From the NCBI GenBank assembly GCA_963516675.1, contig CAUQBH010000001.1, positions 172,357 to 236,356 on the forward strand: DNA of 64,000 bases, written 5' to 3'. Positions 1 to 9,451 of this stretch are shown piece by piece. A model generated the notes under the pieces. It was given only the letters and a program-made list of their open reading frames with translations, was not told where the DNA came from and did not search any database. Both the position numbers and the translations under genes were made by a program. Origin of the DNA: JABCPE02 sp963516675. Lineage in GTDB: Bacteria; Bacteroidota; Bacteroidia; Flavobacteriales; Weeksellaceae. Numbering within the stretch: position 1 is the stretch's first letter; each line of letters begins with the position of its first letter.

Positions 1-236
1 GTGTGGTGACTTTTAAAAATGGAAAAATAGACCAGTTCTTGGGCGAAATACCTTTGGATAGAATAGTTTTGGAGACAGATAGCCCTTATCTGGCGCCCGT
101 GCCACACAGAGGAAAACGCAATGAAAGCGCTTATCTGAACCTCATCGCAGGTAAGCTGGTAGATATCTATGGAGTGAGTTTTGAAGAAATTGATAGAATA
201 ACGACCGAAAACGCCAAAAAGATTTTTAGAACATAA
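1..236 (+). CDS. tatD: TatD family metal-dependent DNase, C-terminal fragment
   Basis: This is the 3' end of a TatD-family hydrolase (TIM-barrel, metal-dependent nuclease of the amidohydrolase type). The gene enters from the left edge, so only about 78 C-terminal codons are visible and the true start lies outside the window; the reading frame begins at base 3. The visible part carries the family's late metal-site motif ETDSPYLAP followed by PHRGKRNES, and ends in the usual helix (residues like ENAKKIF). TatD proteins cleave DNA 3'->5' and are linked to DNA repair or fragmentation. Family assignment is strong; nothing can be said about regulation. Confidence 0.9.
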   Translation, partial: VVTFKNGKIDQFLGEIPLDRIVLETDSPYLAPVPHRGKRNESAYLNLIAGKLVDIYGVSFEEIDRITTENAKKIFRT

Positions 237-251
237 AAAACAATAGATAAA

Positions 252-683
252 ATGATAGAAATAGAATTTGAAAAACCTAATTACACCACCTGCAAATGCT
301 GTGGTAATCAGGTAACTTGGCTCACAAGATTTGTTTATAAAGATAACGAAGCCATTGCTTTTTACTACGCCACTTTCACAGAACACGCCGAGAAAAAGGA
401 AGTAAAATGTTTGATAAGCATATGTGAATGGGAAAACCCTGAAAGTGAAGAATATACGAAAGCAACAGGATTCCCAATGGTGCTTTGGGTTGATGAAAAT
501 CAGCAGGCAAATGTTTCGTTATTGAATAAAAATGAAGTTCCTTGGGAGAACATACTAAAAGGGGAAATCCTTGACCGAGAGGAAGCCCTAAATCACCCTT
601 ATAAAGAGGAAATTTTCCATATTACTGACCATATTTTCTGGGAAGATAAAGAAATTATAAATTTTTTATTCCCTAAAAACTAA
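252..683 (+). CDS. Hypothetical Cys-containing cytoplasmic protein
   Basis: A 143-residue protein I do not recognise. It starts with ATG 15 bp after tatD and could share its transcript. It has no signal peptide or membrane segment. A CKCCG cluster (Cys14, 16, 17) plus Cys53 and Cys58 could form a zinc site; the rest is acidic and rich in aromatic residues (VPWENI, HIFWEDKEII). Codon use looks like the neighbours. The following frameshifted gene is in the same orientation 44 bp away, so the two may belong together. Function is open; a CbrC/UPF0167 relation was considered but I could not support it. Confidence 0.7.
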   Translation: MIEIEFEKPNYTTCKCCGNQVTWLTRFVYKDNEAIAFYYATFTEHAEKKEVKCLISICEWENPESEEYTKATGFPMVLWVDENQQANVSLLNKNEVPWENILKGEILDREEALNHPYKEEIFHITDHIFWEDKEIINFLFPKN

Positions 684-727
684 AAGAGACTGAAAATACC
701 ATCTAAACCTCATCAAAAATATAAAAA

Positions 728-1353
728 TTGAAAGTCTTAAATATTAAAATTTCTGCATTACCTCCAGAGAATAATTCTTTTTGGATGAGGCTTCTTTTTT
801 ATCTGTGTATTCCTTTTCTTTTCATATTTGGAATACTTTTATTGATACGATGGGGAATATATTCAGGCATTAGTTCTATTATTTCGGCTGTCAAAGAGGA
901 TTTTTTCGGAATTAAAGACAAAACAAATATTAAAATCAGCAAAAATATTCTATTCGAAAACGAACAATTTAAACTAAAAAAAGAAGACTATTTCCCTGAT
1001 GAAAACAGCCAAGAATATAAAATTTTCGATGATTTTTGTGCCAAATCAAACGAATATCTTGATGATGGCTATATATTTTCTACAAACTAACAGATGAAAA
1101 ATCAGCAACAGACCTAAACGGAGCGATTATAAGTGAATTTCAGGAAGATATTGGTAATTATATTTTATTACAAAATCTTATTTTGGAGGATAACCAGCTT
1201 AAAAACCAACTGATATCTTTCAATAAAAACACTGGAAAAATCAAAGTTTTGGCTGACATCAAAGACTTTTTTTGGTTAGATTTTGATTCTGAAACAAAAA
1301 CAATCAATGGTTACAACAATAAAGAACAAATAGAAATTACCATTTCAGAATGA
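728..1353 (+). pseudogene. Frameshifted membrane-anchored hypothetical protein
   Basis: Two reading frames join into one protein of about 207 residues. The first runs from a TTG at 728 (or ATG 785) to a stop at 1088-1090 and has one hydrophobic segment at about residues 20-48. The second frame is open from 1066 to the TGA at 1351-1353 and has normal coding character (LNGAIISEF, KDFFWLDFD). The shift falls in a TATATA run at 1070-1075: removing one TA unit gives a continuous DGYIFYKLTDE. I recognise no family. It may be a real pseudogene, a phase-variable gene, or an assembly error; the intact downstream half argues for a recent or reversible event. Confidence 0.6.
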
Positions 1354-1388
1354 TTTGTCTTTTATTAAATGATTTAATCCCAAAAAAC

Positions 1389-1417
1389 AAAATCTACTTC
1401 TAAATGAAGTAGATTTT
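1389..1417. terminator. Bidirectional hairpin terminator
   Basis: A 12-bp perfect stem (AAAATCTACTTC / GAAGTAGATTTT) with a TAAAT loop and A/T runs on both sides. It sits between the end of the frameshifted plus-strand gene and the end of gldG on the minus strand, so it can serve both. Confidence 0.85.
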
Positions 1418-1421
1418 TATT

Positions 1422-3077
1422 TTATGCAAATTTTCTCTTTCTCAGCCAGAAGAACAATGCTCCCATTCCTCCGATAATTCCCAGCGGCAATAATAAATTC
1501 AGCCACTGCCAGTAGGATTTCTCATCATTAATTCTCTTCCCGTCCAAGAGGCGGACTTCTATGCTTCGGCTGCGCAGCTCGATGAGATTATCATCATCTA
1601 GAAGATATTCCAGCGCGTTTCTCAGAAACTGCTCATTACCATAGAGCTGGTTAGTCATCAGGTCTTCGCCCAAAGGAAGCGGTTCTCCTCTGATGACTTG
1701 GTTTCTAGCAACATCTCCATCGGAGATAACTATCATTTTATTCTCGCCACTCTTTGCTTTGAACTTTGGATACTCGTTTTTCTCGCTTCTGTTGGCATAT
1801 GCAGAATTAAATTTCCCTTCCAAAGCCACTGCAAAAATCTTCGGCGTAGATGGTTTTTCCATCACACTAAGGCTGTCTATATTCTGTAGTTCGCTCAGTT
1901 CTACATAGTTCGGCGTAGATTTCAGGGTCGTTCTGTTACTAGATTCGTAGAGAACTTGGGTTTTAATCCCTGGTCTTCCCAAAGTATCTATCGCTGTTGG
2001 AAACTCAAATTTCAAAGGATTTATATTTCTAGTGATAGGATTTCCTGTTTCGTTAATCCCAAGTGGGAAATACGGCCACAACAAGCTGGCATACTGAGGG
2101 TTACCTGCTATCTCTCCTACGACTATTCTCCTAAGAGCCGCTTTTTGGAAATCTTTAACCAAAGCAGAATTGATTCTCAGACCGTAATTGAACATAAAAT
2201 CCGTTAGATTAAGGTCTTGCGGATAAGCCATTATTTTTTTGGAATGGTAGAGTGTGTCCATATCTGCATTCACCGCATCCAGCATCCATAGGGTTTTACC
2301 ACCATTCATAATGTATTGGTCAAGAATTACTTTTTCTTGGTTAGTAAAAGGCTTTCTCGGTTTGGCGATTACTATGGCGTCCATTTTCTGAAGTGTAGGA
2401 ACATCCTCCATAGTGAGCTCTCCTCTGGTGTGTGGAATAATCGGCCCTACATTATAATTATCCAAAGCCAACTGTAAGAAGCCCTGAAACTGGTCTGGTC
2501 TAAGCTCATCATGATTAACCAAAAATCCTACATTTTTTCTCTTTTCGGTAATCATGGTTTTAATGGTGGAAACAAAATTGTACTCCAAATTCTCAATAGA
2601 CTTATTCAGCTGTTCCGATGCATCTATCCCTGTCTGCTGGATAATCAGAGGAATAGCCGTCCCATAGGTATTATATTTCACCGCTGCATATGGGAAAAGG
2701 ACGATTTCAGAGATTTTACCATCTTTCATATTAGGTAAAATAGACGGCTCCATTCCCATGGCTTCCAGCGTGTCTCTCGATATTTTTTCCTTAATAGGGT
2801 CTATGAATTTATAGTCTATCTTTGGATTGATTTTTCGGAATTCTTCCAGCATGAATTTGGTTTCGTTTTGTAACTGCTTAAAACTCGCTGGGAAATCACC
2901 ATCGAGATAAACCTCTATCATCATCGGTTTTTTTACCGATTTCAGGGTTTTTATCGTGGAATCTGTAAGGGTGTATCTTTTTTCTTGGGTAAGGTCTATC
3001 CTTGTGGAAAAACCAAAAATCCCAACAAGCAGAACTAAAACAATCCCAATAGATATTATTATTTTCTTATTTTTCAT
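1422..3077 (-). CDS. gldG: Gliding motility-associated ABC transporter substrate-binding protein GldG
   Basis: A 551-residue protein with an N-terminal membrane segment (about residues 5-22), a long extracytoplasmic ABC-transporter auxiliary domain, and a C-terminal membrane segment (about residues 525-545) followed by RKRK. This is the classic GldG layout: anchored auxiliary subunit of the GldA/F/G ABC complex linked to Bacteroidota gliding and possibly type IX secretion. It begins 63 bp after gldF on the same strand, fitting a dnaE-gldF-gldG transcript. The ATG at 3077 is the natural start. No gldA (ATPase) is visible in the window; it is usually encoded elsewhere. Whether the organism glides cannot be told from this. 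Confidence 0.92.
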   Translation of the reverse strand: MKNKKIIISIGIVLVLLVGIFGFSTRIDLTQEKRYTLTDSTIKTLKSVKKPMMIEVYLDGDFPASFKQLQNETKFMLEEFRKINPKIDYKFIDPIKEKISRDTLEAMGMEPSILPNMKDGKISEIVLFPYAAVKYNTYGTAIPLIIQQTGIDASEQLNKSIENLEYNFVSTIKTMITEKRKNVGFLVNHDELRPDQFQGFLQLALDNYNVGPIIPHTRGELTMEDVPTLQKMDAIVIAKPRKPFTNQEKVILDQYIMNGGKTLWMLDAVNADMDTLYHSKKIMAYPQDLNLTDFMFNYGLRINSALVKDFQKAALRRIVVGEIAGNPQYASLLWPYFPLGINETGNPITRNINPLKFEFPTAIDTLGRPGIKTQVLYESSNRTTLKSTPNYVELSELQNIDSLSVMEKPSTPKIFAVALEGKFNSAYANRSEKNEYPKFKAKSGENKMIVISDGDVARNQVIRGEPLPLGEDLMTNQLYGNEQFLRNALEYLLDDDNLIELRSRSIEVRLLDGKRINDEKSYWQWLNLLLPLGIIGGMGALFFWLRKRKFA

Positions 3078-3140
3078 ATTATTTTATACATTTTTTTCAA
3101 AAATCCCTACTTCATTTCCTTTCTTCTTATTTTGAATATT

Positions 3141-3869
3141 TTATTTTTTTCTTTCAACAAAAAGGATGGCTGCTTTTAGCCCTAAAAATATTATCAATCC
3201 GAAATAAAACACATCTTTAGTGTCTATCAGACCTCTCGTAAAGGCGATATAATGATAATAAAAACCAAAGTTCTGAAGAATATAATCTCCGCCTCCCAGC
3301 AATTTATACGAAGCCAGCTGCTCTATTCCAAAAAACATAAAGAAACATAAAAAAACGCCTATAAGGTACGCCATCACTTGGTTAGATGATAATGCTGATG
3401 CCAAAATCCCTACCGCAGTGAATGCACCTATAAGCAGCAACAATCCTACATATCCGCCCAAAGTCATCCCGAAATCTATATTCCCTTCTGGAATGCTGAG
3501 CGTAGAAATCGTATTAAAATACACGATGGAAGGCAATAAGCACAAAACACCTATCAGCCATACAGACAAGAATTTACCACCGATAATCTCTGTCAATTTT
3601 AAAGGTTGAGAAAAAAGCCAACCAAGCGTTCCTGACTGCTGCTCTTCTGCCAGAGTTTTCATACTAAGCGCAGGAATGATGAACATAAAAAGCCACGGAA
3701 CCAGCACAAAATAAGTCTGCATAGAAGCCGCACCTATATCAAAAAAGTTAAAATTATTCTCAAAGAAAAACAAGAACAAGCTTCCTAAAAGGCTGAAAGA
3801 TGCGATGATGACCCACGCACTCCAATTCCCAAAATAAGCCCAAAGTTCTTTTTTAAAAACTGCTATCAT
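3141..3869 (-). CDS. gldF: Gliding motility-associated ABC transporter permease GldF
   Basis: A 242-residue ABC-2 type permease with about six hydrophobic segments. It contains the conserved loop KTLAEEQQSGTLGWL after the second helix, typical of GldF and related gliding/gut transport permeases. It should form the membrane channel with GldG and a GldA ATPase. The start ATG at 3869 lies 28 bp after the dnaE stop, so it is probably co-transcribed from the dnaE side. Length agrees with the family. Confidence 0.92.
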   Translation of the reverse strand: MIAVFKKELWAYFGNWSAWVIIASFSLLGSLFLFFFENNFNFFDIGAASMQTYFVLVPWLFMFIIPALSMKTLAEEQQSGTLGWLFSQPLKLTEIIGGKFLSVWLIGVLCLLPSIVYFNTISTLSIPEGNIDFGMTLGGYVGLLLLIGAFTAVGILASALSSNQVMAYLIGVFLCFFMFFGIEQLASYKLLGGGDYILQNFGFYYHYIAFTRGLIDTKDVFYFGLIIFLGLKAAILFVERKK

Positions 3870-3897
3870 TTTATATTTATTTTATCCAAAAATTTAT

Positions 3898-6800
3898 TTA
3901 GTTCAAAAACACATCGTATCTACCGACTTTGTGTATCATCTTCAATACATTATCATCAATCCTTATTTTATGCTGCATAGATACCAGCTCTATGATGCTG
4001 TTATCCTCAGAATTTTTGATATAAAAGCTAAGTTTATGCTCGCCTTTATTGGTGAGTATTTCATTTCTGAAAAACTCTATATCCTCTTTTTTCAAATCCT
4101 GAACTGGCATTACAACGGTCAGAGATTTTGCAAATTTATCAAATGCATCCCTTAGTTCCAAAACATCATTCACATTCACGAAACATCTTCCATCCTGCGA
4201 AACGGAATATTTTATCTTTAAAATCACAAATCTCTGTGGAGCTATCTTGTCTTTCAGCCTCATATAATCCCTGTCTCCCAGACGGAAAGAGCACGAACCC
4301 GCGTAGTCCTCCAAGGTCAGAAAAGCCACCTTTTCGCCGCCACGCTTCCCATCCTGAACAGTATATTCCGTAATCATTCCTGCCACGGTGTATTCTTTGC
4401 CTTTATTCATATTATTTTGGCGGTCTTTCCAGCTGAGATTGGTCTCTAGAACATTGTTCGCGATGATTGTAGATTTATAATTTTCCACCTCATCCAGATT
4501 CAGGAAGTTATGAAAACCTCTTGGCTCTATTTTTTTGGTCGTTTCTTCCACTATTTCTTCTGATTCGGCATCCATACCGAAATCTATATTTTCATCCTCT
4601 AAAATGTCTGCGTCTATACCGCTGTCTACCACATCCAAATGCTCTTCTGGCTCATTCTTTTTCTCTTTCTCTATAATGCTTCTTTTACTCAAAGAGCCTT
4701 GCATAAACTTATATTGATACTTAAATTCATCTATCGGATGGGCAGAAAGATAAAACCCAATGGTTTCTTTCTCTTTATTAAGTTTATACATATTAGACCA
4801 TTCTGGCTGAGGATCGATTTTAAAACGCTCTATCTGAACCTCTTCCATCATATCTGCAAAGAGAGAATTTTCCACAGAGGACTTACTTTCATTATAGTTT
4901 TGTCCGTATCTGAGAAGTTTTTCAACAGCCGTCCTTCCCGTGCTGTCTGGCTCTAAATACTGGGCTCTGTGGTAAGTGTCCAGTTCATCAAAAGCCCCTG
5001 CCATTACCAGTCCTTCCACCACTCGTTTATTCACCTGCGATGAAGAAACCCGCTCAAAAAAATCAAAAACATCCTTGAATTTACCCTTCTGTCTTTCCTG
5101 ATCTATGGCTTCGCTTGGCCCCTCACCTATTCCCTTTATCGCCCCAAGCCCGAAACGAATCTGCCCTTTCTCGTTCACCGAAAATTTGTATTGACTTTCA
5201 TTCACATCCGGCCCCAGAACATCCACGCCCATAGATTTACAGTCTTCCATAAACATGGTGATTTGGGCAGTGTTGTTAATGTTATTACTCATCACACTCG
5301 CCATATATTCGGCTGGGTAGTTGGCTTTTAGGTAAGCTGTATGATAGGCTATCAGGGCGTAACATGTAGAGTGCGACTTGTTAAAAGCATACTCTGCGAA
5401 CGCCTCCCAGTCTTTCCATATTTTCTGTAATTTCGTTTCATCCAGATTATTCGCCTTTCCTCCTTCTATGAATTTCGGATACATTTTATCCAAGACATTT
5501 CTCTGCTTTTTCCCCATGGCTTTACGCAGGGTATCGGCTTCACCTTTCGTAAAGTTGGCCAATTTCTGTGACAAAAGCATCACCTGCTCCTGATAAACAG
5601 TAATTCCGTAAGTTTCTTTCAGATATTCCTCTGTTTCTGGGAGGTCATAGACTATTTCTTCTATTCCGTGTTTTCTGTTGATAAAGTTCGGGATGTATTT
5701 TATCGGCCCTGGTCTGTACAGCGCATTCATCGCGATAAGGTCAGCAAAAACCGTTGGTTTCAGATCCCTCATATATTTCTGCATTCCAGCACTTTCGTAT
5801 TGGAAAATCCCGACTGTCCTTCCTTCCTTGAAGAGCTGATAAGTCTTCGCATCATCCAGCGGAATTTCATCTGGATTTATATCGATATTATATCTTTGTT
5901 TAATGAGTTTCAAAGCATCTTTGATAATGGTCAAAGTCCTCAAACCAAGGAAGTCCATTTTCAGCAGTCCTGCACTCTCCGCCACCGAGTTATCAAACTG
6001 AGAGACCAAAATATCGGCATCTTTCGCCGCAATGGAAATAGGAACAAGATTGGAAATATCCTCAGGCGTGATAATCACCCCACAGGCGTGAATTCCCGTA
6101 TTTCTGATACAGCCTTCCATTTTCTTTGCAGAATCCAAAACACGATAGCGGCTGTCTTTCGGGTTCTCCAAGATGGCCTTCATCTCATCCACCAAAACTT
6201 TGTCCTCATCCTTTAATTTATGGTATTTCGAAAGGGCTTTTGCAATGTTCATCCCTGGCACAGACGGAACGAGTTTTGCGATGTTATTCGTTTCAAAAAT
6301 CGGTACATCCAAGACCCTTCCTGCATCCTTTATCGCAGATTTCCCCCCCAAAACAGAATAGGTAATAATCTGAGCCACATTACTTTGCCCATATTTATCA
6401 ATCACCCATTTGATAATTCTGTCCCTTCCTTCATCATCAAAATCTATGTCAATATCAGGCATCGAAATACGCTCTGGATTCAGAAAACGCTCAAAAAGGA
6501 GGTCATATTTTATAGGGTCTACATTGGTAACTCCGATGCAGTATGCCACCGCAGAACCTGCCGCAGAACCACGCCCAGGCCCTACAGAAACGCCCATATT
6601 TTTTGCCTCATTACAAAAATCCTGAACGATAAGGAAATACCCTGGATATCCCGTTTTAGCGATTACTTCCAGTTCAAAATCCAAACGCTCTGCTATCTCA
6701 TCTGTGATTTCTCCGTATTTTTTCTTTGCTCCCTCGTAGGTCAGATGTCGTAGATAGGCGTTTTCTCCGCGTTTTCCGCCATCTTTCAAGTCATCTTCGT

Positions 6801-8532
6801 GCTGAAACTCCTGTGGAATATCAAATTCGGGCAGCAAAACATCTCGCTTCAAGGTATAAGGCTCAAATTTCTGCAACAGCTCCGTATATGCCTCAAATGC
6901 ATCTGGATACTGGCGAAAAGCCTGTTTGATTTCTTCCGTATTTTTTATATAAAACTCCTGCGAAGCCAGTCCTCTCCTCTTCCCAAAACCTCTACCAATG
7001 GGCGTTGAGAGTTTTTCTCCGTCTTTTATACAGCTTACGATATCCTGAATATCAGCATCGGATTTTTCTGTATAAAAAGTTTCGTTTTGGGCTAAAATTT
7101 TGACATCATGTTTTTCTGCAAATTGGAGCAAAGTTTGGTTCACATGCTCTTCTTCGTACAGACCATGATTCTGAATCTGCACATAGAAATCCTCGCCAAA
7201 TTCCTCTTTCCACCATTTAAAAAGTTCTTCCCCTTTCTGCTCCCCAAAATTCAAAATCGCATCTGGAATATCACCAGAAATACCAGAAGTAACCGCGATA
7301 AGCCCCTCTTTATACTGCGAAATCATCTGTCTGGAAATCCGCGGAACACCGAAATAAAATCCTTTAACAAAACCTATACTTGAGAGTTTTGCCAAGTTTT
7401 TATAACCTGTAAAATTCTTCGCTAGCAGCACCATATTTGTCCTTCTGTCTGGGTCATCTTTGGTAAACTGCTTCTGCTCGGGTCTGTCCGAGATATAAAA
7501 TTCACACCCCAGAACAGGAATTATCGTTTTCTGCTGTGGCTCTTTTTCAGAAAATTCTATGCCTTCTTCTTCGGCTTTTTGTTTTTGGTCAATGTATTCT
7601 TGATGGGCTTTTTTAACCTTGGAATTATAATTTTCCACTTCGGAAATAAACTTAAAAGCCCCCATCATATTCCCCAAATCCACCATTCCCACAGCTGGGA
7701 AATTATCAGATTTGGCTTTATTTATCAAATCTTCTATGGAAGTAGTCGATTGTAAAGACGAAAAAATACTATGATTGTGAAAATTAAAGTAGTCCCCAAT
7801 TTCCACCTCATCCGTATCCCCAAAATCTACCGTTTTTTTCTTCTTGTTAAAATCCTCTACCTGCCGTCTGATAACGATTGCAAAAGGCTTAATGGGATTA
7901 GGATGAAGATTTTGGTAGGCTTCCAGCTGCTCTTGGGAAATTTTAAGATTTTCTGCTGGGATAATGCCGATACGCATCATCTCAAAGAAAACCTGAGCCG
8001 TAGCATTCACATCGGCAGCGGCATTATGGGCTTCATCAAATTTTTTACCGTAGAGTTTTTCGTAAAGTTCCTCTAATTTTGGTGATTTGTATCTTCCGTT
8101 TTTTCCTCCGCTCAGCTGACAAAAATCTGTCCCCAGCTCCATAGTATCGGCAGAAGGCGTTTTTTCCAATGTATTCTCTATCCCCTTTCGGAAAAGCTCT
8201 GCACCTACGATTTTATAGTCAAAATCTATATTGTGCCCTGCCACCACTTTGGTTTTCTTAAGCACTTCGGTGAATTCCTCCAAAACTTCCTGTAAGTCCC
8301 TTCCCTGTTCCTGCGCCATTTTAGTGGAAATCCCGTGAATTCTGGTCGCATTGAAGGGAATATCATAGCCCTCTGGCTTTATGATATAATCCTGATTCTC
8401 TATCAGTTCGCCGTTTTCATCATGCAACTGCCAAGCAATCTGCACCATCCTAGGCCAGTTGTCAGAATCTGATAAAGGAGCATTAAAGTTCTGAGGTAAT
8501 CCCGTAGTTTCGGTATCAAAAATGAGGTACAT
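3898..8532 (-). CDS. dnaE: DNA polymerase III alpha subunit with fused proofreading exonuclease
   Basis: A 1544-residue replicative polymerase. Residues 1-185 are a DEDDh exonuclease of the DnaQ/epsilon type: D6 and E8 (FDTET), D103 (HNIDFD), H169 and D174 (HNAAAD) are all present. A PHP domain follows from about residue 250 (FHNHS), then the C-family palm with GPGRGSAAG (about 650) and the catalytic PDIDIDF (about 691), fingers, a helix-hairpin-helix region and an OB fold near residue 1400. The DnaE core alone is normally about 1150-1200 residues, so the extra length is explained by the exonuclease, an insert around residues 290-320 and an acidic linker near 1320. It carries proofreading and synthesis in one chain. 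Start MYLIFDTET fits the exonuclease beta strand. Confidence 0.95.
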   Translation of the reverse strand: MYLIFDTETTGLPQNFNAPLSDSDNWPRMVQIAWQLHDENGELIENQDYIIKPEGYDIPFNATRIHGISTKMAQEQGRDLQEVLEEFTEVLKKTKVVAGHNIDFDYKIVGAELFRKGIENTLEKTPSADTMELGTDFCQLSGGKNGRYKSPKLEELYEKLYGKKFDEAHNAAADVNATAQVFFEMMRIGIIPAENLKISQEQLEAYQNLHPNPIKPFAIVIRRQVEDFNKKKKTVDFGDTDEVEIGDYFNFHNHSIFSSLQSTTSIEDLINKAKSDNFPAVGMVDLGNMMGAFKFISEVENYNSKVKKAHQEYIDQKQKAEEEGIEFSEKEPQQKTIIPVLGCEFYISDRPEQKQFTKDDPDRRTNMVLLAKNFTGYKNLAKLSSIGFVKGFYFGVPRISRQMISQYKEGLIAVTSGISGDIPDAILNFGEQKGEELFKWWKEEFGEDFYVQIQNHGLYEEEHVNQTLLQFAEKHDVKILAQNETFYTEKSDADIQDIVSCIKDGEKLSTPIGRGFGKRRGLASQEFYIKNTEEIKQAFRQYPDAFEAYTELLQKFEPYTLKRDVLLPEFDIPQEFQHEDDLKDGGKRGENAYLRHLTYEGAKKKYGEITDEIAERLDFELEVIAKTGYPGYFLIVQDFCNEAKNMGVSVGPGRGSAAGSAVAYCIGVTNVDPIKYDLLFERFLNPERISMPDIDIDFDDEGRDRIIKWVIDKYGQSNVAQIITYSVLGGKSAIKDAGRVLDVPIFETNNIAKLVPSVPGMNIAKALSKYHKLKDEDKVLVDEMKAILENPKDSRYRVLDSAKKMEGCIRNTGIHACGVIITPEDISNLVPISIAAKDADILVSQFDNSVAESAGLLKMDFLGLRTLTIIKDALKLIKQRYNIDINPDEIPLDDAKTYQLFKEGRTVGIFQYESAGMQKYMRDLKPTVFADLIAMNALYRPGPIKYIPNFINRKHGIEEIVYDLPETEEYLKETYGITVYQEQVMLLSQKLANFTKGEADTLRKAMGKKQRNVLDKMYPKFIEGGKANNLDETKLQKIWKDWEAFAEYAFNKSHSTCYALIAYHTAYLKANYPAEYMASVMSNNINNTAQITMFMEDCKSMGVDVLGPDVNESQYKFSVNEKGQIRFGLGAIKGIGEGPSEAIDQERQKGKFKDVFDFFERVSSSQVNKRVVEGLVMAGAFDELDTYHRAQYLEPDSTGRTAVEKLLRYGQNYNESKSSVENSLFADMMEEVQIERFKIDPQPEWSNMYKLNKEKETIGFYLSAHPIDEFKYQYKFMQGSLSKRSIIEKEKKNEPEEHLDVVDSGIDADILEDENIDFGMDAESEEIVEETTKKIEPRGFHNFLNLDEVENYKSTIIANNVLETNLSWKDRQNNMNKGKEYTVAGMITEYTVQDGKRGGEKVAFLTLEDYAGSCSFRLGDRDYMRLKDKIAPQRFVILKIKYSVSQDGRCFVNVNDVLELRDAFDKFAKSLTVVMPVQDLKKEDIEFFRNEILTNKGEHKLSFYIKNSEDNSIIELVSMQHKIRIDDNVLKMIHKVGRYDVFLN

Positions 8533-8610
8533 TCAGTAAAAAAAAAATTTGGTGTAAAAATAGAAAGAATTTTAGTATAAATTCAACTTTTGAATCAAAA
8601 TAATTTTGAC

Positions 8611-9336
8611 TTATATTTTTCTATACACTTCTTCAAAAGGAAGTCTGGTTCTATCTCCCCAAACACCCTTTTCTTCGCGGATTCCACAGGTTACGACCAT
8701 ATTGATTTCTGCGCCATAGGGCAGTTTGAGCAGTTTTTTCACTCTTAAACTATCAAAGCCTTCTAACGGACAAGTGTCATAGCCCTGCTCCGCCATTGCC
8801 AGCATGAAAGTCTGAGCAACCAGACCACAGCTTTTATGCACCACTACGCGCATATCCGCCTCCGAAACCTGCCTCATCATAGGGCGAAAAAGCCCAATTC
8901 CCAGCGCTGTTATTTTTCGGGCTATTCCTAAAATTCCAAAAAAACGAGAATAGATAATTGGAAGAAGTTTTTCATAATACATTCCCCACTTTTTTATGCG
9001 TTTTTCTTGTTTTTCGGCTGGGCTAGTTTTCCTGATGTTTTCTATTTCTAAACACAGCATTTCTTTTTCACGCTTACGGTGTAAATCCTGCCGAGTCACG
9101 AAAACCACCATCTCCTGCGCTGTATCTGCTGAACTCTGCGCCAAACACGCAGAAGCTAATTTCTTGAGCATATCTTTATCCGTGATATGGTACATTTCAT
9201 AGAGCTGCATGTTGGAACTAGTGGGTGCCAGCTGCGCCAGCCTCAAGCAATGAGCCACTTTTTCTGTATCTATCCTTTTTGTGTCGCTATAGTATCGCAC
9301 AGAGCGTCTATAATTGAGTATTTCCTCTAAATTCAT
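8611..9336 (-). CDS. Nitroreductase family protein
   Basis: A 241-residue FMN-dependent nitroreductase-fold protein. The N terminus has the family's phosphate-binding RRSVRYY (residues 10-16) and the later APTSSNMQ motif; the C-terminal half carries the LAMAEQGYDTCPLEGFD segment that packs on the flavin. Such enzymes reduce nitro groups, quinones or flavins with NAD(P)H; the physiological substrate is not deducible. A central basic segment (about residues 85-125) is longer than in minimal members. It reads toward dnaE, 78 bp upstream of its start. Start ATG 9336 gives the standard MNLEEIL..RRS beginning. Confidence 0.88.
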   Translation of the reverse strand: MNLEEILNYRRSVRYYSDTKRIDTEKVAHCLRLAQLAPTSSNMQLYEMYHITDKDMLKKLASACLAQSSADTAQEMVVFVTRQDLHRKREKEMLCLEIENIRKTSPAEKQEKRIKKWGMYYEKLLPIIYSRFFGILGIARKITALGIGLFRPMMRQVSEADMRVVVHKSCGLVAQTFMLAMAEQGYDTCPLEGFDSLRVKKLLKLPYGAEINMVVTCGIREEKGVWGDRTRLPFEEVYRKI

Positions 9337-9390
9337 AGCTAAAATTTTTCGTTAAAGATAAAAAAACTGAATAAATTTTCCATAATCATC

Positions 9391-9424
9391 AAAAAAAATC
9401 CCTTCCAGAAAACTCCGAAAGGGA
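9391..9424 (-). terminator. Rho-independent terminator of the CoA hydrolase/transferase gene
   Basis: On the minus strand a stem TCCCTT / AAGGGA (with one internal mismatch, then one further pair) is followed by eight T residues (complement of the A run at 9391-9398). It lies directly after the stop at 9452 and before the nitroreductase start. Confidence 0.75.
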
Positions 9425-9451
9425 ACAAATGAAACATATTCTATCTTAATT

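Noticed and set aside
252..683. CbrC/UPF0167 family assignment
   Set aside because: The CKCCG cluster invited it, but the rest of the sequence does not show the family pattern.
1094..1114. ATG at 1094 as start of a separate downstream gene after 1090
   Set aside because: It is in a third frame and stops after a few codons; the coding frame of 1093-1353 joins upstream.
3931..8076. Many long open frames on the plus strand opposite dnaE
   Set aside because: They have poor coding character, no starts with sensible context, and lie fully antisense to a conserved gene.
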